From the NCBI RefSeq assembly GCF_964656455.1, contig NC_135722.1, positions 90,329,313 to 90,393,312 on the forward strand: a DNA stretch of 64,000 bases. Direction: 5' to 3'. How positions within the stretch are numbered: the first letter of the stretch is position 1; every line of letters starts with the position of its first letter. The translations under genes and the position numbers were made by a program. Of this stretch, positions 1-35,231 are shown in pieces. Under the pieces are notes generated by a model. That model made no database searches, was not told the origin of the DNA, and saw only the letters and a list, made by a program, of their open reading frames with translations. The stretch comes from Halichoerus grypus. Its lineage: Eukaryota > Chordata > Mammalia > Carnivora > Phocidae.

Positions 1-103
1 AGGGGAGTCCTACTTGCAAGTTTGTAATCTAAGAGGAGTTGAGGGAGATAAACCCATATGCAAGTCAACCAGCACCCAAAGAGGGCAACTATTATTAAGA
101 ACC

Positions 104-338
104 TTTTTTTTTCCTTAAGATTTTTTATTAGTTATTTGAGAGAGAGAGAGAGAAAGAGAGACAAAGAGCACGTGAGAGCGAGCACGAAGCAGTGGCGAGG
201 GGGGGAGGGCAGAGGGAGAGGGAGAAGCAGGCCTCCCGCGGAGCAGGGAGCCCGATGCAGGGCTTGATCCCAGGACTCTGGGATCATGACCTGAGCCAAA
301 GGCAGACGCTTAACCGACTGAGCCACCCAGGCGCCCCT
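104..338 (-). repeat. CAN-SINE, antisense, in FOXRED1 intron 2
   Basis: Poly-T followed by a GA-rich stretch and ending GACTGAGCCACCCAGGCGCCCC, the reverse complement of the CAN-SINE head. It is a full-length copy. Confidence 0.92.
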
Positions 339-524
339 AAAATCCTTCTTAGCAGATGTGCAGAGCAGAGAGAATCAATCATCTAAAAGGGCTGGGCACT
401 GTGGCACAAAATGGGAATGGCCTGGAAGTCCAAGGGCAGGAAACTAACATTTCACCTACCCAACTGGAAAATAGAACTAGCAAGATTCCTGGTTAACTGG
501 CAGTGGTTAAAATAGGAACAACTA

Positions 525-710
525 GGGACGCCTGGGTGGCTCAGTCAGTTAAGCGTCTGCCTTTGGCTCAGGTCATAATCCCAGAGTCCTGGGATCGAGC
601 CCCGCATCGGGCTCCCTGCTCTGCGGGGAGTCTGTTTCTCCCTCTCCCTCTGCCCCTCCCTCCCCACTTGTGTGCTCTCTCTCTTTCAAATAAATGAATA
701 AAATCTTAGA
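525..710 (+). repeat. CAN-SINE in FOXRED1 intron 2
   Basis: The head GGGACGCCTGGGTGGCTCAG starts near 525 and the tail ends AAATGAATAAAATCTTAG. It is flanked by target-site duplications AATAGGAACAACT (before) and AATAGAACAACT (after). Confidence 0.92.
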
Positions 711-1059
711 AAATAAAATAGAACAACTGTGCAAAACCTCAGAAGTAATAGAATCTCGAAGGGGGGATGAGATAGCTGTTTGTGTTCATTACAGCTGGAA
801 TACAGTTTCTCTTTGCTGGACCTGTGGACGCCCAGAAGATCCAACATTGTGAAATTTGCTTTTAAAAGCAAAAACCTTACTGCCAAAGCCTCTAATTTGA
901 GGGAGGAAGCACCTGGGACTATTTCTAAACAAGAGCCAAAGTACAGTCCCTTTGGACTTTGGACCCCCAAAGACTGAAGTCTTTCCTCCCCTCTGCTCCC
1001 CTTGCCCCTTAGTAAGAGTCCGTGCCCCACTCATGCCGCCGCCCTCCCCCAGACCTCAC
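711..1059. other. FOXRED1 intron 2, no gene seen
   Basis: Sequence between the SINE and the exon 2 donor. Short open frames on both strands do not match FOXRED1 exon 3. No repeat was recognised. Confidence 0.6.
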
Positions 1060-3360
1060 CGTGTGGTCCCGTTCCACCACCAGCACCCGAATGGCACCTT
1101 GTGGCTTCTCCAACCTCTTCAGCCAATAGGCCACGGACAAGCCAATCACCCCACCCCCCACAATCACCACATCCGAGTGTTCAGGGGGCAGGTAGCTGGT
1201 GTCGTACAGTGGATTCCAGGCCCCTCCAGGAAGGACTGACTGGATCTTCTTCTTAATCTCGGACACCTTTCCATTCTGGTCTGTGGGATGCAATTATAGG
1301 TCAGAAGGCCATACATTCTCTTTCCAGGTGGTAAGGGGTTAGAGGATCGGCACAGGAAAAGGTGGGCTAAGAGGACACTGAGCTGGCTGTCTCCGTGGCC
1401 CTCCCTTCTCATAAGGTCAGCTCGCACCCAGCAGTATTCCACAGCTTCACTATATGGTCTGTATGCCGTTCGGCTCTTTGCCTTCTCATGCATCGTGCCC
1501 AGCAATGCAAGATTCAACTTCTTAAAATGAACGCTCTGTACTCTCTCCCTAGGCCAGGTGACTTACACATGTTTATCTCCTGTGCAGACTGCTCTTTCCT
1601 CTGAGCCCCAGGCTCATATATTCAACTGCATTGTCCTCTCCTCTTGGATGTTCCAGGCTCCTGGACCAAGAGGTTCTGGCACACCCCAAGCTGCAGTGCC
1701 CTCTGAAGCATGATACTCTTTGAGTGGCATCTTATCCTGGCCATCCATCACCACCAGCAAAGCTACATTCATATCCCATCTATTGTCAAGTCCCGATGGC
1801 TTTGCCTCCTAAATATCTCCCCAATCTGTCCCTCCCCCAGTTTTTTCCCATCTCTGTTACCACCACCCTAGACCAAACCACCATAAGCTCTCACCTAGAC
1901 TAATGCAAAAGCCTCCTAACTGTTCCCACTAATTCCCCTCTTGCCTGCCCAACTCTCCTGCATCACAGCTAGAATATTTTCTAAGCACTAATTTAATCAC
2001 ATACTGTCTTGCTTAAAACCTTCCAGTGGCTTTCCGTTACTCCAAGAATAAAAGTCCAACATCTTCAACACAGCCTATGAGACACTGCAGAGTCTGGCTC
2101 CTGTTTACCTTGTTCTCTCCCTACTCCCCCACTCCAGCTCCTTCCACACCTTGATGGTGCTTTATTTCATCCCACCACACGGAATCTACACAGGGGTTCT
2201 CTGTTTTGAAACTGTGTCCATTTCTTTGCCATTAACACCTTGCTTCCTTTCCCTTTCAGTTCAGTTATCATTTTCTCAGGAAAGGCTTTCCTGACCCCCT
2301 AACACTGTCAAAATCTCCTGTCACACTGTATCATTACCTCATGCAAGACATTTGCAATTTTGAGTTTATTTGTGATTGCTTCATACTGTACCATGCCTAC
2401 CTTCTTCACCAATGAATCTCCAACCTAGCACAGAACCTGGCACATCGTAAGTGCCTTGAATAAATGAATCCTTTTGTCTTTCACACCTAACTCAAAAATC
2501 TCCAAGTCTTTTCACTGACTCCAATACAAAGTCCAAACTCTTCTCGGCAATGTTCAAAAAAAAAAAAATCTCCTTGATCTGGGCTTACCTTCCTTGTCCA
2601 AACTACATTTCCTATTTCTACACAAATGCTCTATCTACATGGCTTTTGCTAGTTCCTTGCACCAAACCAATACTTCTCTTCTCCTAACTTTTGCTCAGTT
2701 CCCCAGAACTTGGAAGACACACCGTCCTTGAATCAGTAAACAATTATCTTCAAGGCTGATCTCAGTTCCCACCTGCTCCATGTACCTCTCCAGTTACACT
2801 AGCTTCGGTGACTAGCAGTGCAGAGCATTTGTCCAAGTTGGGTTCTATCCAGTCTTGAACTGGTCTATTGAAGTCTTCCCTCTCCAGCTACACTCCAGGC
2901 ACCTCCACAGGACATAGACCCTATCCTCTTTCCCTTCTTTCCTCCTTAACAGCCACACACTAGGCACAGCATCCTGCACGCTAGCAGGACTTAATGCACA
3001 CCTATCTGTGCAACCAATCAATCAGGCTGGCTCTCTGCTATTCTGGCGGTAAGCTGAGGCTTAGAACGATCTGGCATTTGTCACCTGAGAAGCGCATCTT
3101 TGGGATCCATACATCTGCTCAGGCTTTACAAGATCTGGCAGGCAAGCTTACCCCCTTCTCCCAGCCGACCCCACTGTCTTTCCATCGTGGGCCGGGTCCC
3201 GAGTTCTGAAGGTCACATAGCTGGAGACTGGGGCCACCCAAGAACCACGATACCCTCCGCTGCCCTCAACTTTACCCAGAGTGGAGCCTCCTCTGTGTGT
3301 GCCTAGCCCCCGGCCCAAGCGGCCCCGGCCCAAGCATAACCGCAACGCCCTTCGCAGCAT
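1060..3360 (-). CDS. FOXRED1: FOXRED1, 5' part (coding exons 1-2 only)
   Basis: FAD-dependent oxidoreductase domain-containing protein 1, a mitochondrial factor for assembly of respiratory complex I. Exon 1 codes from an ATG at 3360 down to 3276 (donor GTAAAG). Exon 2 is 1280-1060 (acceptor CCCACAG, donor GTGAGG). Joined they give 102 codons in frame; the junction makes the Asp of [11 protein letters not shown], matching human SLDWDGKVSE. Residues 1-26 are Arg-rich without acidic residues ([20 protein letters not shown]), as for a mitochondrial presequence. Residues 65-75 ([11 protein letters not shown]) are the Rossmann GxGxxG dinucleotide-binding loop, and VVERD at 96-100 supplies the acidic residue that ends the second beta strand. 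The next exon (human YSQASTG...) is not in the window, so the gene runs off the left edge. An in-frame GTG two codons upstream of the ATG is not needed. The gene shares a promoter head-to-head with SRPRA. Confidence 0.95.
1281..1859 (-). other. FOXRED1 intron 1, exon-2-proximal part
   Basis: Intron sequence without a recognised gene. The part around 1600-1830 has the texture of a decayed interspersed repeat, but I cannot name the family. Confidence 0.5.
1860..2470 (+). repeat. LINE-2 3' end relic
   Basis: Matches the remembered L2 3' region: phrases such as CTTAAAACCTTCCAGTGGC and, near the end, CCTGGCACATCGTAAGTGCC followed by AATAAATGAAT. It is old and diverged and sits in FOXRED1 intron 1. 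A weaker L2-like stretch seems to continue to about 2800. Confidence 0.75.
2471..3275. other. FOXRED1 intron 1, exon-1-proximal part
   Basis: No coding exon is seen. The left part (to about 2800) is L2-like. The right part rises in GC content toward the promoter and ends at the exon 1 donor (3275-3274 on the minus strand). Confidence 0.6.
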
Positions 3361-3759
3361 GGCCACTCTACGAACCGCCCCTTTGAGGCTCGCACCCTAC
3401 CTCCTCCCTACGCCATGCCCATCCCGCCGTCACTGTTCCGCGCAGCAGGCCGTTCAGACGAGTGCGCCCATTGGCCAGCGGCCCTTTCAGGCCCCGCCCT
3501 TAAGCTCTATAGGCTGCAGTCCCCGAGAGCCCCACCCAGGCCCGCCCCCACCCGCCATTGGTGAGCCTGGCGTCTACGTCAGTGCTGCGCGCCCTCGGGC
3601 GGAGGCGGAGAAAGAACACGACAGCTCTGAGCGGAAGTGCGGCTGAGCTGGTTTCCGGGGCCGCTGGTGTGACGTGTCCCGCGCTTGGCGCAGCAGGAAG
3701 CGGCGGCGATCGCGGCCTGAGTTCCCGGCGCCTGGCCCGGCTCCTCTCCCGCTGCCGCC
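3361..3759. promoter_or_regulatory. Bidirectional promoter of FOXRED1 and SRPRA
   Basis: This 399-bp GC-rich interval lies between the FOXRED1 start codon (3360, minus) and the SRPRA start codon (3760, plus), inside a CpG-rich zone of about 3300-4150. Visible motifs are two inverted CCAAT boxes (ATTGG at 3470-3474 and 3557-3561), several GC-box-like CCCGCCC tracts, a CRE-like TACGTCA (3575-3581) and TGACGTG (3670-3676). No TATA box was seen. The layout fits a housekeeping divergent promoter. Start sites and factor binding are inferred. Confidence 0.85.
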
Positions 3760-6700
3760 ATGCTCGACTTCTTCACCATTTTCTCCAAGGGCGGGCTTGT
3801 GCTCTGGTGCTTCCAGGGCGTGAGCGACTCATGCACCGGGCCCGTTAATGCGTTGATTCGTTCTGTGCTGCTGCAGGTATCGCTCCCCGCGGGATCAGAA
3901 CTCTGGGCTCGGCCCCCTGATCCGGTCCATAGCCTCGTCAACTGATCCCACACCTCCCTCCCACCCTCTCCGCCTATCCCAAACTGGCCACTCACTCGTT
4001 GCCAGGACTCCATTTCTCTCTCCCGCCCCCATCGGACCATCCCGCAACTTTGCGACGCCCCCCTCCCCCTCCGTTTCTGGGACTCTAGCCGAATTCCGGC
4101 GCTTCTTGAGATTTCCCATAGTTCCCTCCATTTGCCCTCCGCCTCCCCGCCCCCCCCCCAGCAGCTTGATTTTCTGTTGTTTCGAAGGCTGGGTGTGATA
4201 ATGGAAAAACGCCTCTAAAAATAGTGTACAGCTGCTAGTAAATCTGATTGTATCATTAGGTCCCTTCTGGCTTCCCCGTGTCTTGCCTTCCCTCTAACCT
4301 CTTTTCCCCTTCCCCCAACTTGGTGCCTCCTCCTCTCCCTGATGGGATGCTAGAGAGCAAGGTCCAAGCATCCTCTTGTCCTGGGGACAAGTCTGTCTTT
4401 AAGGGAACTGTTTTTTTCCCAAAAGTAATCCTTGAAGGGCCCAAGTCTGGGTTTTCTGGGTAGTCTGAAGTTGAGACATACTTTTTTTTTTCCCCCAGGA
4501 AAGGGGAGGTAACAACTCCTTCACCCATGAGGCACTCACACTCAAGTATAAACTGGACAACCAGTTTGAGCTGGTGTTTGTGGTAAGTGGGGGTATTTAA
4601 GAGGGACAGCATTTACACTTTCAACATAATCCTGATTATTAAGAAAACCCTAATTAATTGCACCCAGTGTATATGATGAAGTAACTGAGAAGACAGAGAG
4701 AGGGTGGAGGGGGAAAGGGAAGATGCTCCTGAGCCCAGTCAGAGAGCCTGGCTGCCCCTCAGGTCAGGGAAACCTGCCAGGCCGCTGAGCCAGTCTCAGG
4801 AGGCCTGGGTTGAGTTGGCTCGTAAGCAGATCTGTTGGTTCTGTTTCTCTCCCTGAACAGGTTGGTTTTCAGAAGATCCTAACACTGACCTATGTAGACA
4901 AATTGATAGATGATGTGCACCGGCTGTTTCGGGACAAGTACCGCACAGAGATCCAACAGCAAAGTGCTTTAAGTCTATTGAATGGCACTTTTGATTTCCA
5001 AAATGACTTCCTGCGGCTCCTTCGGTGAGAGACCACCCCTCTGCAAAATCGATTTCCATGACCTGATGAGCTCCCTTCTTTCCTGAGGGTGGTTCAAGGG
5101 TAGTAAATTGTATTGAAACACACTCCTGAATTTGCTGCCCAGTTCTAATTGACCTGTTGGTATGAGGGCCCATTTTCTGGACTTTGATCATTCCCTTCTC
5201 TCTAGTGAAGCAGAGGAAAGCAGTAAGATCCGTGCTCCCACTACCATGAAGAAATTTGAAGATTCAGAAAAGGCCAAGAAACCTGTGAGGTCCATGATTG
5301 AGACACGGGGTGAAAAGCCCAAGGAAAAAGCAAAGAACAGCAAAAAAAAGGGGGCCAAGAAGGAGAGTGAGTTTGAGCTCCTTGGACATACAGGGGCATG
5401 AAAAGTTAACATGGCAGTAAGGACTGAAGTTGTTCCGTCTTTCCCTTTGTCATTGCTTGTCTCCCTTGCTCAGTGCCCATCACCCTATCATCCCCAGGCC
5501 TTGTCATCCCCAAGATGTTTGCTCCTAGTTTCCTCTTAATAATTTGGGTTTGGAAGACTATTTCCCATTGTTGGAATTGGGTCGTTTTTCTCCAGTGACT
5601 TTTCTCCTAACAGGTTCTGATGGCCTTTTGGCTACCAGCAAACCAGTTCCTGCCGAAAAGTCAGGTCTCCCAGTGGGGCCTGAGAATGGGGTAGAACTTT
5701 CCAAAGAGGAGCTAATACGCAGGAAGCGAGAGGAGTTCATACAGAAGCATGGGAGAGGTCTGGAGAAGTCCAGGTGAGGGCATTCTAACTTTCACCATAA
5801 ATACCGTTATCTAGCTATGTTGGGGGCAAGAGAGCTCGTCTCTGGCTCTTGGGTGGATGTTTCCTCTCCTACTTCACTGTAACCCTTTGTGCTGTAACCC
5901 TTTGCAGCAAGTCCACGAAATCAGATGCTCCAAAGGAGAAGGGCAAAAAAGCACCCCGTGTGTGGGCACTGGGTGGCTGTGCTAACAAGGAAGTCTTGGA
6001 TTATAGCACTCCCACCACCAATGGAGCCCCTGAGGTTGCCCCACCTGAGGACATCAGCTTGGTAAGAGGCAACGGGCCAGTGAGAGTTACCATTAATAAG
6101 ACATTGGGGAGGAGATAGAGATTAGGAGGGCAGTACCTTTGGTTTCTATGAACGAAGGGGTGGGTCACGTTTGGAGTTTTCCAAATCAGAGATGGAGGAA
6201 TGAGGACAGGGTAAATCCTGGGCTTCTTTACCCCCAGCCCTCAGTGTTCTGATCCCATCTTGTTTCTTTCCCTGTACCCTCCAGATTCGAGGGACTGGGC
6301 CTGGAGGGCAGCTTCAGGATCTGGACTGCAGCAGCTCAGATGATGAAGTGGCTGCTCAAAACACCAAACCTAGGTAGGGGAATTTCAGGTGCTGGGTGGT
6401 ATGGGTGGCTCCAGAACGGATGAGACTTGACTCCTGCCCATTGGCTTTATATGTATCTATGATCTCCTGTGCCTGCAGTGCTACCAAGGGGACTCTGGGT
6501 GGCATGTTTGGGATGCTGAAGGGCCTTGTGGGGTCCAAGAGCTTGAGTCGTGAAGACATGGAGTCTGTGCTAGATAAGATGCGTGATCATCTCATTGGTA
6601 AGTTCTGAGGAATAGGAGCACTCACGTTTATGGGATGGGGTGGTGGAGAGAACCACCTAGAGTTCTCATCTGTACCATAGGGTTGTTTACTGTTGACATG

Positions 6701-8655
6701 GCACTCACACACCTGTCCCTGTCTCTCCAGCTAAGAATGTGGCAGCAGACATTGCAGTCCAGCTCTGTGAATCTGTGGCCAACAAGCTGGAAGGGAAGGT
6801 GATGGGGACATTCAGCAGTAAGTATATCCCTAAACCAGAAAGTGCTTAAGGCATGATGTGTACCAGGAAGTTAGTGCACTGATCTCCATTCCTACTAGGT
6901 GTGTGGCTTTTGGCAAACTCCTTCACCTCTAAACATCTGTTGCGTAACTTTAGTTCTCAGAACTAAATGAGTTAACACTTGTAAAGTGCTTGGAACACTG
7001 TCACATGTGGTGTGGATTCCTGGGACAAGATCCTTGGATCCTCCAGATCCCAGTTCCCTTAGGTGTTGGGTGTTCCTGGGAGTGCATTCCTTGGGTTTCA
7101 CAGATCCACCACCCCCTTTTAGCGGTGACGTCCACAGTAAAGCAAGCCCTACAAGAGTCCCTGGTGCAGATTCTGCAGCCACAGCGTCGTGTAGACATGC
7201 TCCGGGATATTATGGATGCCCAGCGTCATCAGCGCCCTTACGTGGTCACCTTCTGTGGCGTTAATGGAGTGGGGAAGTCTACCAATCTTGCCAAGGTCGG
7301 TACAGCTCCCCACCGGTCTCTGACGTCCTTTCTTCACTCTCCATGTCTTAGGGACTCTGGTTCTAAGGGATTGATTTGTTTGCTGCTTTTGCACAGATTT
7401 CCTTCTGGCTGTTAGAGAATGGCTTCAGTGTCCTCATCGCCGCCTGCGACACATTTCGTGCCGGGGCTGTGGAGCAGCTACGCACGCACACCCGGCGCCT
7501 GAGTGCCCTCCACCCCCCGGAGAAGCACGGCGGCCGCGCTATGGTGCAGTTGTTTGAAAAGGGCTACGGCAAAGATGCTGCGGGCATTGCCATGGAAGCG
7601 ATCGCCTTTGGTATGGCATACAGGCAGGCGGGGGGCTGCTGTGGGCCCCTTTCCTCCTGGGCTTTCCCTGTGACTCCAAGAGGGTCAGGGTTCTCCTCCT
7701 ACCAACTTACTGCTCAATAGCAAGTCAGGACGGAGAACTTGCCATGAGGAGAAGCTAACTGCGGGCAAAACTAATATATTCCACCCAAGGAAACCTCTGT
7801 TTGCTCTCCTTTGTCCTGTTGCCGTATTTTCTTGAATGTTCTTGACGGCCAAGCACAGAGTAGGTTTTTGCTCACACTACCTTATAACCAGATCCGAAGC
7901 CCAAGAAAGTAAACACCTAGGCTTTTAATATAGCCAGGTTACCACTTCTTGAGAGAAAGGTGGGATGAGCAGGACAGTCTAGAAAGTTTTGAGTTGACCA
8001 CTTTTTTTCTCTCTAGCACGTAACCAAGGCTTTGATGTGGTGCTGGTGGACACAGCTGGCCGCATGCAAGACAATGCCCCTCTGATGACCGCCCTGGCTA
8101 AGCTCATTACTGTCAACACACCCGACTTGGTGCTGTTTGTGGGGGAGGCCTTAGTAGGCAATGAGGCCGTGGACCAGCTGGTGAGGGCTAGGGCCTCCTT
8201 CTTTTTCCAGCCTCAGCTTTGGCCAGCTGGGTACTTCTTGTACTTATACCATGTTTCTCCCTTACAGGTCAAGTTCAATAGAGCCTTGGCTGACCATTCC
8301 ATGGCTCAAACACCCCGGCTCATTGATGGCATTGTCCTCACCAAATTTGATACCATTGATGACAAGGTAAATACGATGGTACAGGACAGAGCAAGATGGA
8401 GAGGGGCATCCTTCATGGGCGAGCTGATGCTCTAAGGATATGTTGTTGCCTCCAAAGCTTCTTGTTCCTGAGGGGATGTAAAGAAGTGGCCTTGAGGTGA
8501 CTGTGTATCCCCTTTCTCCATTTCAGGTGGGAGCTGCTATTTCTATGACCTACATCACAAGCAAACCCATCGTCTTTGTGGGCACTGGCCAGACCTACTG
8601 TGACCTACGCAGTCTCAACGCCAAGGCTGTGGTGGCTGCCCTCATGAAGGCTTAA
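3760..8655 (+). CDS. SRPRA: SRPRA, SRP receptor subunit alpha (14 exons, complete)
   Basis: Peripheral ER-membrane GTPase that docks SRP-ribosome complexes through SRP54 and is anchored by SRPRB. Coding exons: 3760-3876, 4499-4582, 4861-5024, 5206-5366, 5614-5773, 5908-6061, 6285-6373, 6479-6597, 6731-6817, 7123-7295, 7397-7610, 8017-8180, 8268-8366, 8527-8655 (TAA). They sum to 1914 nt, or 637 aa; human has 638, and the difference is one Ser lost in the QNSTKP segment (here QNTKP). The N-terminal longin-like SRX domain starts [13 protein letters not shown] Lys-rich charged linker follows at about 120-350, then the NG GTPase domain: G1 GVNGVGKST (424-432), DTFRAGA (454-460), DTAGR (519-523), TKFD (587-590) and GTGQ (614-617). 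All GTPase motifs are intact. It starts 400 bp from FOXRED1 and converges on FAM118B. Most introns are short and lack SINEs. Confidence 0.98.
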
Positions 8656-9625
8656 CGTGGCTCTTGCCCAAAACCAAATCACTGCTTCCCCCCAAAGCCC
8701 CTCTTCCTGTATCAAGAATGTGCTTTAGAGTATGTGAGCAACTTCTCTTCAGTGTAGTACAGAGGCAGAGTGAGGAGAGGTCTAGGGGCTTGTAGCTCCC
8801 CCTGCCCCACTCCCTGGCAGCCCAGCCTCCACCTGCAAGGAGGGCCTAATCATGTTACAGTCCACTGCCCATCACCCCCTTCCCTGACAGTCCTCCCCTC
8901 CTCCTCAGGCATTCCCTTCACTCTTGCCTACACGCTCAGTCTCATTACAGCTTTGACCAACGGTTGGAAGATCCAACACTGGAGCTTTGCTAATTCACAT
9001 GGTCACAGGGATGTGTGAGCACAATGAGCAGTCGAGAGACTTCCAGAGCCAGCTCTGGCTTCTCCGTTGGATACATAGCTTTCAGGTTCCTGGGGCCAGG
9101 AGGATACCCCCCCCACACTGTGGCAGTGTATGGCCTGTTCTTAATTGCTGCTAATTCTGATGATGACCCCATCCCCACTGTTTCCTCAAAGCATCAGCTA
9201 GGCCAGAGTGATTTGTTACAAATGAACGAAAGGAGTTCCTGCTTCCCTCAAAAATAAAGGGAGCTGAGCTGCAGTGTTGCACTGGGCTTCTCAGCCTTCC
9301 AACTCTTCCCTGCTCCCAGAATCCAGATGTAAGCTTTGCATGTTCCCCCTTCTGGGAGAGAACCAACTGTCAGAAGGGTATACAAGTTGCCCCTCTCCCC
9401 CACTCCACTCTTCACCTGAGCGGATCCTGGCTTTTCCTCATCCTCCTCTCTACAGTGCCTGGTAGACAAGTGCTACATTGAAGAATACAAACCTCTTGTT
9501 AAGACTTGTCCTGTAGCTTGGTATTACAGATGTGCTATTAGTGCAATAAGGTGAAGGCTGTCTGCCCAGAGAAATACATAATTTATATAAGAAAATAAAT
9601 TTCATAAGTAAATTGCCTTTTATGT
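8656..9625 (+). other. SRPRA: SRPRA 3' untranslated region
   Basis: About 1 kb from the stop codon to the last likely cleavage site. Two AATAAA signals are visible, at 9253-9258 and 9594-9599. The second would give a transcript of about 3 kb, as expected for this gene from memory. No repeat interrupts it. Confidence 0.75.
9594..9599 (+). terminator. SRPRA: Poly(A) signal of SRPRA
   Basis: AATAAA in GAAAATAAATTTCATAAG, followed within 40 bases by a T-rich segment (TTTTATGTCTC). AATAAA at 9253-9258 is a possible earlier signal. Confidence 0.65.
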
Positions 9626-9859
9626 CTCGGAGTTATTTTATGTAGGATTCAAAACTAAGATCCCACATCACACTAACTATGGTTCTAGGCCTTATGGTAA
9701 GAAGGGAAACAAAGCAGGAACTGATAATGAATGGTTGTCCAGAGAATGAGATCACCCACTTCAGTGTGAAAGAACACAACTTTTAAGTTACAAAAACTAG
9801 GCTCATTTAGTGCCTTTGCAGGTTTTCTAAAGGGACTCTAAAAGTAGAGCCAGGGCCCT

Positions 9860-10381
9860 GGGAAGTAAATGAACAAGCTTTTAATACAGCTCAGTTATGT
9901 AAAATACTGTACACTGTAAAAGGTCTAGAAAACTAGAGCTTCAAGTCATGTTTTAAAAAAGCCATTAAGCTTAATTGAAAAACCAGGTATAGAGTACAAA
10001 ACCGCAACAAGAGCCCCGGTGACCCCACGGCGTCTAGCTCCCAAGTCCTTCATGCAGGGCTGGGGCCACAGTCAGTGGCGGTGTCGCACTGATCTGGTGT
10101 GTGGACACACGCGTGTCCAGCGCAGGGGTGGGGGCAGCACTGGGCCCCGTTGTCACCTGGGGATTCGTGAACTGGAAGAGGCCACAGAAGATCAAGAACC
10201 AGTGGGCATGAAGGACTGAGCTGGAACACCTCCCTACTCCCAACTCTACCCCCAACCTTCAACCTCTGGGTTTTGGTACTTCCACGGAGCAGTGCTGGGT
10301 TCTTATAAGTTTACTTGTTAAATACTCTCCACAGTCGGGCCTGACACCTTGGTCTAATGCTGATGATCTCTCCAGCCCCTC
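9860..10381 (-). other. FAM118B: FAM118B 3' untranslated region
   Basis: Minus-strand sequence after the FAM118B stop codon (10384-10382). The end is set by a variant poly(A) signal ATTAAA on the minus strand (9885-9880). This leaves roughly 230 bp to the SRPRA 3' end, a tail-to-tail arrangement. The true end could lie elsewhere, because no minus-strand AATAAA was noticed here. Confidence 0.5.
9880..9885 (-). terminator. FAM118B: Candidate poly(A) signal of FAM118B
   Basis: ATTAAA read on the minus strand (plus strand TTTAAT in AAGCTTTTAATACAGC). Chosen by position only. Confidence 0.4.
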
Positions 10382-34165
<23,784 letters not shown>

Positions 34166-34283
34166 TTAATGAGGTGTATACCCTAAAGGTGTTCTAGAGG
34201 TATTCCCTGCTCAACAGAGATTCATTAATTAATGAGCATCCCAAACTTAAAGAATTAAATTCACTTAAAAGAAAATAACCTTG

Positions 34284-34335
34284 TCATGCTCCCTCTCTCA
34301 AATAAATAAATAAAATCTTAAAAAAAAAAAAAAAA
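34284..34335 (+). repeat. Severely 5'-truncated CAN-SINE with intact target-site duplication
   Basis: Only the SINE tail is present (CTCCCTCTCTCAAATAAATA then AAATCTT-A(n)). It is flanked by a perfect 12-bp duplication AAAATAACCTTG (34272-34283 and 34336-34347). Confidence 0.9.
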
Positions 34336-34347
34336 AAAATAACCTTG

Positions 34348-35019
34348 AAATTATGACTTTGGTGCTCCATACTGTCATCTTGTTTCTGTTCCTGAAGGCT
34401 CTCCCCTGCCCCCTTCTTCCCAAAACAAAACAAAAATCGATGTCAATTCATGTCAATTATTGCCCATCACTTTGTGTAGCCTAAGAAATACCTGCTATTC
34501 TCCCCTGAGACAGGCTTGGGAAGTCTTAGGGGATAAAAACAATCCATGGATAAGTGTGCTAATAGACTCCAATTATCCATTTACTATCAACTGAAGAAAT
34601 CACTGAGTCAAAAACAGAACAATCAATACTAATTCGCTGATTGTTAGACATCCTTGTTGCTGAACAACTACATCCTCACAGGCAGCGAGGCACGTCTCCC
34701 TAGCTGAACAGAGTGGACTCTTAGACACTGTGATAAATGGGAAAGGTATTATCAAGCAAAGATGCATGAAAAATGACCAATTATGTTCAGGTGATGGCGT
34801 AACTAGCAAAAGTAAGAGAATTACCATGGATTAGAATGAAAATTATAATGAGAAGTTTTAATTGCTCAAAATTTTAGCAAACTTGCTAAATCTAAGGACC
34901 ATTAATTCTAAAACAGCAGTATTTTAAATAGTGTGTACACACACACACACACGTATCCAACAAAAGGCAATACACAGTACGAGAGTTGTGACGGTTTTAT
35001 TATTCTTTCATTGTCAACG
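34348..35019. other. FAM118B 5' intron, unassigned
   Basis: No gene seen. A short (CA)n lies at about 34936-34953. Confidence 0.5.
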
Positions 35020-35033
35020 TTTAGAAATAACCA

Positions 35034-35231
35034 GGGGCGTCTGGGTGGCTCAGTCAGTTAAGCGTCTGACTCTCAGTTTTGGCCCAGGCTGTGAACTGAT
35101 CAGGGTCTTGATCTCATGGGTCATGGGATTGAGTCCTGCGTCAGGCTCCACGCTGAGCAGGGAGTCTGCTTGAGGATTCTCTCCTCCTGCCCCTCACCCC
35201 ACGCACCCCCCCCCAAATAAATAAATAAATC
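35034..35231 (+). repeat. CAN-SINE
   Basis: Head GGGGCGTCTGGGTGGCTCAG; perfect 14-bp target-site duplication TTTAGAAATAACCA (35020-35033 and 35232-35245). Confidence 0.95.

Noticed and set aside
503..697. Recurring ~60-aa frames starting near [12 protein letters not shown] at many places
   Set aside because: The same peptide is encoded by each CAN-SINE copy; it is a repeat artefact, not a protein family.
1009..1293. 94-aa minus-strand open frame covering FOXRED1 exon 2
   Set aside because: Its first residues (MHPTDQ) and last residues (VRSGGG...) are intron sequence read through; homology and splice sites limit the coding part to 1060-1280.
3558..3848. 96-aa frame upstream of and overlapping the SRPRA start
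   Set aside because: It begins with GTG rather than ATG and is a GC-rich chance frame in the promoter.
7376..7720. 114-aa open frame over SRPRA exon 11 treated as a separate gene
   Set aside because: It is one exon (7397-7610) of SRPRA extended into both introns.
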